64,000 nt of DNA from Chloroflexota bacterium. GTDB lineage: Bacteria > Chloroflexota > UBA11872. The stretch lies in assembly GCA_026706485.1 (NCBI GenBank), contig JAPOYR010000012.1:1-64000 (forward strand), given 5' to 3'. The notes beneath the pieces are model-generated. The model was not told where the DNA came from, ran no database searches, and saw nothing but the letters and a program-made list of their open reading frames with translations. Position numbers and translations under genes: made by a program. Below, one piece after another: positions 62,939 to 64,000 of this stretch. Numbering within the stretch: position 1 is the stretch's first letter; every line of letters begins with the position of its first letter.

Positions 62939-63595
62939 TCACGCGGCGAATGGATGAAATGGCGGGCAGCCGGCCAGCACGTAGCCCGCGGCAGACAGGC
63001 CCACAGCCCACCACAGAGCGTTGGTAAATCGGCGCGCTTGCCACTGCGATCGGTAGTCACTTATATCGGCGTGGATCAAGGACTGTCCTAGCCTGGGGGC
63101 TTCGTCTAAGCGGTGATAGCGTGGGGTGCCGTGGTCATCCCAACGAATGAGACGCGAGGCGACCGACAGCGCTAGGCGTGCGACATTGATACCGCGCTGA
63201 TTGGCAGGAAAGACGCGCGGCGCGTATCGTTCGAAGTCTCGAAGCAGCGGCCCAATGCCAGGCCTCACGGCATCAGCTAGGAGATGTTTCGCGGCTACGA
63301 AGTAAGATCGCCGTGTGATTCGGAGCTCTGCTGGATATCTCTGCAGATATCGGTCGAGGCGGCCGGATTCTTCAGTACGGAATTGAACTGTCGGCAAGCT
63401 CCAATACGTCTGAAAGTATTTCCAACCATAGCAGCCGGCACAACTTTTCCATCCGTCTGGGGCATGGCAGGAACACTTACACGCAAAAGGGGCACACGCA
63501 TAGAGGCCCTCAATCTCGGCAGTGCTTGGTTCCCTCGTTACCATTCGCATGGGAGCTCTGGGCGCGGGCAGGTGGTCGGGGCTAGCGTCAGCCAT
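62939..63595 (-). CDS. Unknown Cys-cluster protein with C-terminal membrane segment
   Basis: A 218-residue protein I do not recognise. A cysteine/histidine cluster at about residues 33-55 reads CAPFACKCSCHAP and WKSCAGCYGWKYF, suggesting a small zinc-binding module. The middle is helical and basic (RYLQRYPAELRITRRSYFVA, LLADAVRPGIGPLLRDFERY). One hydrophobic segment near the C-terminus (ALWWAVGLSAAGYVLAG) is probably a membrane anchor. ATG 63595; the ATG at 63550 is an alternative. It follows the partial gene at the window edge by 32 bases on the same strand, so they may be an operon. AT-richer than core genes. Confidence 0.55.
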   Translation of the reverse strand: MADASPDHLPAPRAPMRMVTREPSTAEIEGLYACAPFACKCSCHAPDGWKSCAGCYGWKYFQTYWSLPTVQFRTEESGRLDRYLQRYPAELRITRRSYFVAAKHLLADAVRPGIGPLLRDFERYAPRVFPANQRGINVARLALSVASRLIRWDDHGTPRYHRLDEAPRLGQSLIHADISDYRSQWQARRFTNALWWAVGLSAAGYVLAGCPPFHPFAA

Positions 63596-63627
63596 TGGGC
63601 TCGCTGTATCGAGTCGTGCTCGACAAC

Positions 63628-64000
63628 CTACTCGTCGCCCCGAATCATCTCAAGCAGGTCAAGGCCCCCCGACGGCATCACGCGGGCACCCTCTGGCGTG
63701 TCGCCGGAATCGAAGATTTCGGCCCAGTAGTCATTGTTTCGTTTGGTGCCAAACAGCGAAAGCGACAAGTCTTTGTTTACCCAAAGCGGAAGACGCTTGA
63801 GGGCACCGATGAAGTTTCTGATATTGCCCCAACAGACCTCAGGCACTTCCCGTTGAAATACTCTGTTGTCGTCGGTCACTGGCCGCCCTGTATTCAAGAA
63901 GTATTGCAGCACAACAGAACGCGATAACCTCACCCAATTGTGAAGAATCTCTTCCTTTGACATCCGGAATGCGCGAAGGTGATCCTCCGCAATGTCACTC
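63628..64000 (-). CDS. Unknown protein, 5' end beyond the window
   Basis: At least 123 codons, open to the right edge. The frame upstream of the ATG at 63963 still reads like protein (SDIAEDHLRAFR then MSKEEILHNWVRLSRSVVLQ), so the true start is probably outside. C-terminal part: FLNTGRPVTDDNRVFQREVP, CWGNIRNFIGALKRLPLWVN and AEIFDSGDTPEGARVMPSGG. About half G+C, unlike the core genes. Not recognised. It is transcribed towards the Cys-cluster gene. Partial, so length and domain content cannot be judged. Confidence 0.6.
   Translation of the reverse strand, partial: SDIAEDHLRAFRMSKEEILHNWVRLSRSVVLQYFLNTGRPVTDDNRVFQREVPEVCWGNIRNFIGALKRLPLWVNKDLSLSLFGTKRNNDYWAEIFDSGDTPEGARVMPSGGLDLLEMIRGDE

Overview
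The window is about 67-68% GC by eye and gene-dense, with many 1-4 nt start/stop overlaps. The best guess for the source is a member of the Chloroflexota, possibly a marine or metagenome-assembled lineage. The basis is a DUF2298 'YYY' membrane protein followed by a TIGR03663/Agl23-like protein (a pair known from Chloroflexota and Archaea), an LppX-type lipoprotein, a Chloroflexota-style DUF2723 glycosyltransferase and many intergenic hairpin repeats. No rRNA or tRNA gene was recognised, so this placement is an inference.

Layout. 0-5.2 kb: MarR regulator, a two-subunit ABC exporter and a GNAT acetyltransferase on + (one operon). 5.2-8.8 kb: a coiled-coil membrane peptide, a VOC protein and a glycosidase-like protein on -, then a secreted acidic protein on +. 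8.8-13.8 kb: a second two-subunit ABC exporter on -, bracketed by a decayed copy of the 5' end of a transaldolase gene and by the intact gene. 14-18.3 kb: PHP-domain protein, ICMT-like methyltransferase, then tpiA-rmlA-ftsY on -. 18.35-18.6 kb: a SelW/Rdx-family selenoprotein with an in-frame UGA. 18.6-26 kb: membrane glycosyltransferase, glcE-glcF, panC and selB (the selenocysteine elongation factor). 26-28.4 kb: gap-pgk. 28.5-34.7 kb: hopanoid operon hpnC-hpnD-hpnE-shc-hpnH. 34.8-36 kb: PadR regulator and membrane partner. 36-42.4 kb: holin-like membrane protein, quinone-oxidoreductase-like enzyme, acetyltransferase, YdeI-like protein, polysaccharide deacetylase and MFS transporter. 42.4-45.3 kb: csoR-copA copper resistance with a visible operator. 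45.7-51 kb: a three-gene membrane/glycan operon. 51-53 kb: comB and a lipoprotein. 53-58 kb: an MFS transporter whose frame runs without a stop into a RecQ-like helicase/phosphoribosyltransferase, followed by a DprA-like protein. 58-61.6 kb: DUF2342 metalloprotease-like protein, small membrane protein and a nitrite/sulfite reductase. 61.9-64 kb: a lower-GC accessory segment with unfamiliar genes.

The two most interesting signals are these. (1) A selenoprotein W-like gene has a CxxU motif and a bacterial-SECIS-like hairpin just after the UGA, with selB about 5.5 kb away; ordinary gene calling would miss it. (2) A two-gene RecQ-PRTase plus DprA-like unit looks like a transformation- or defence-type DNA-processing system inserted behind an MFS gene.

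Intergenic DNA is full of hairpin repeats. One family, a perfect 10-bp stem reading GGGCGGGTTT-C-AAACCCGCCC, lies between convergent genes at all three of its sites. Another repeat supplies both the stop codon of rmlA and the start codon of tpiA.
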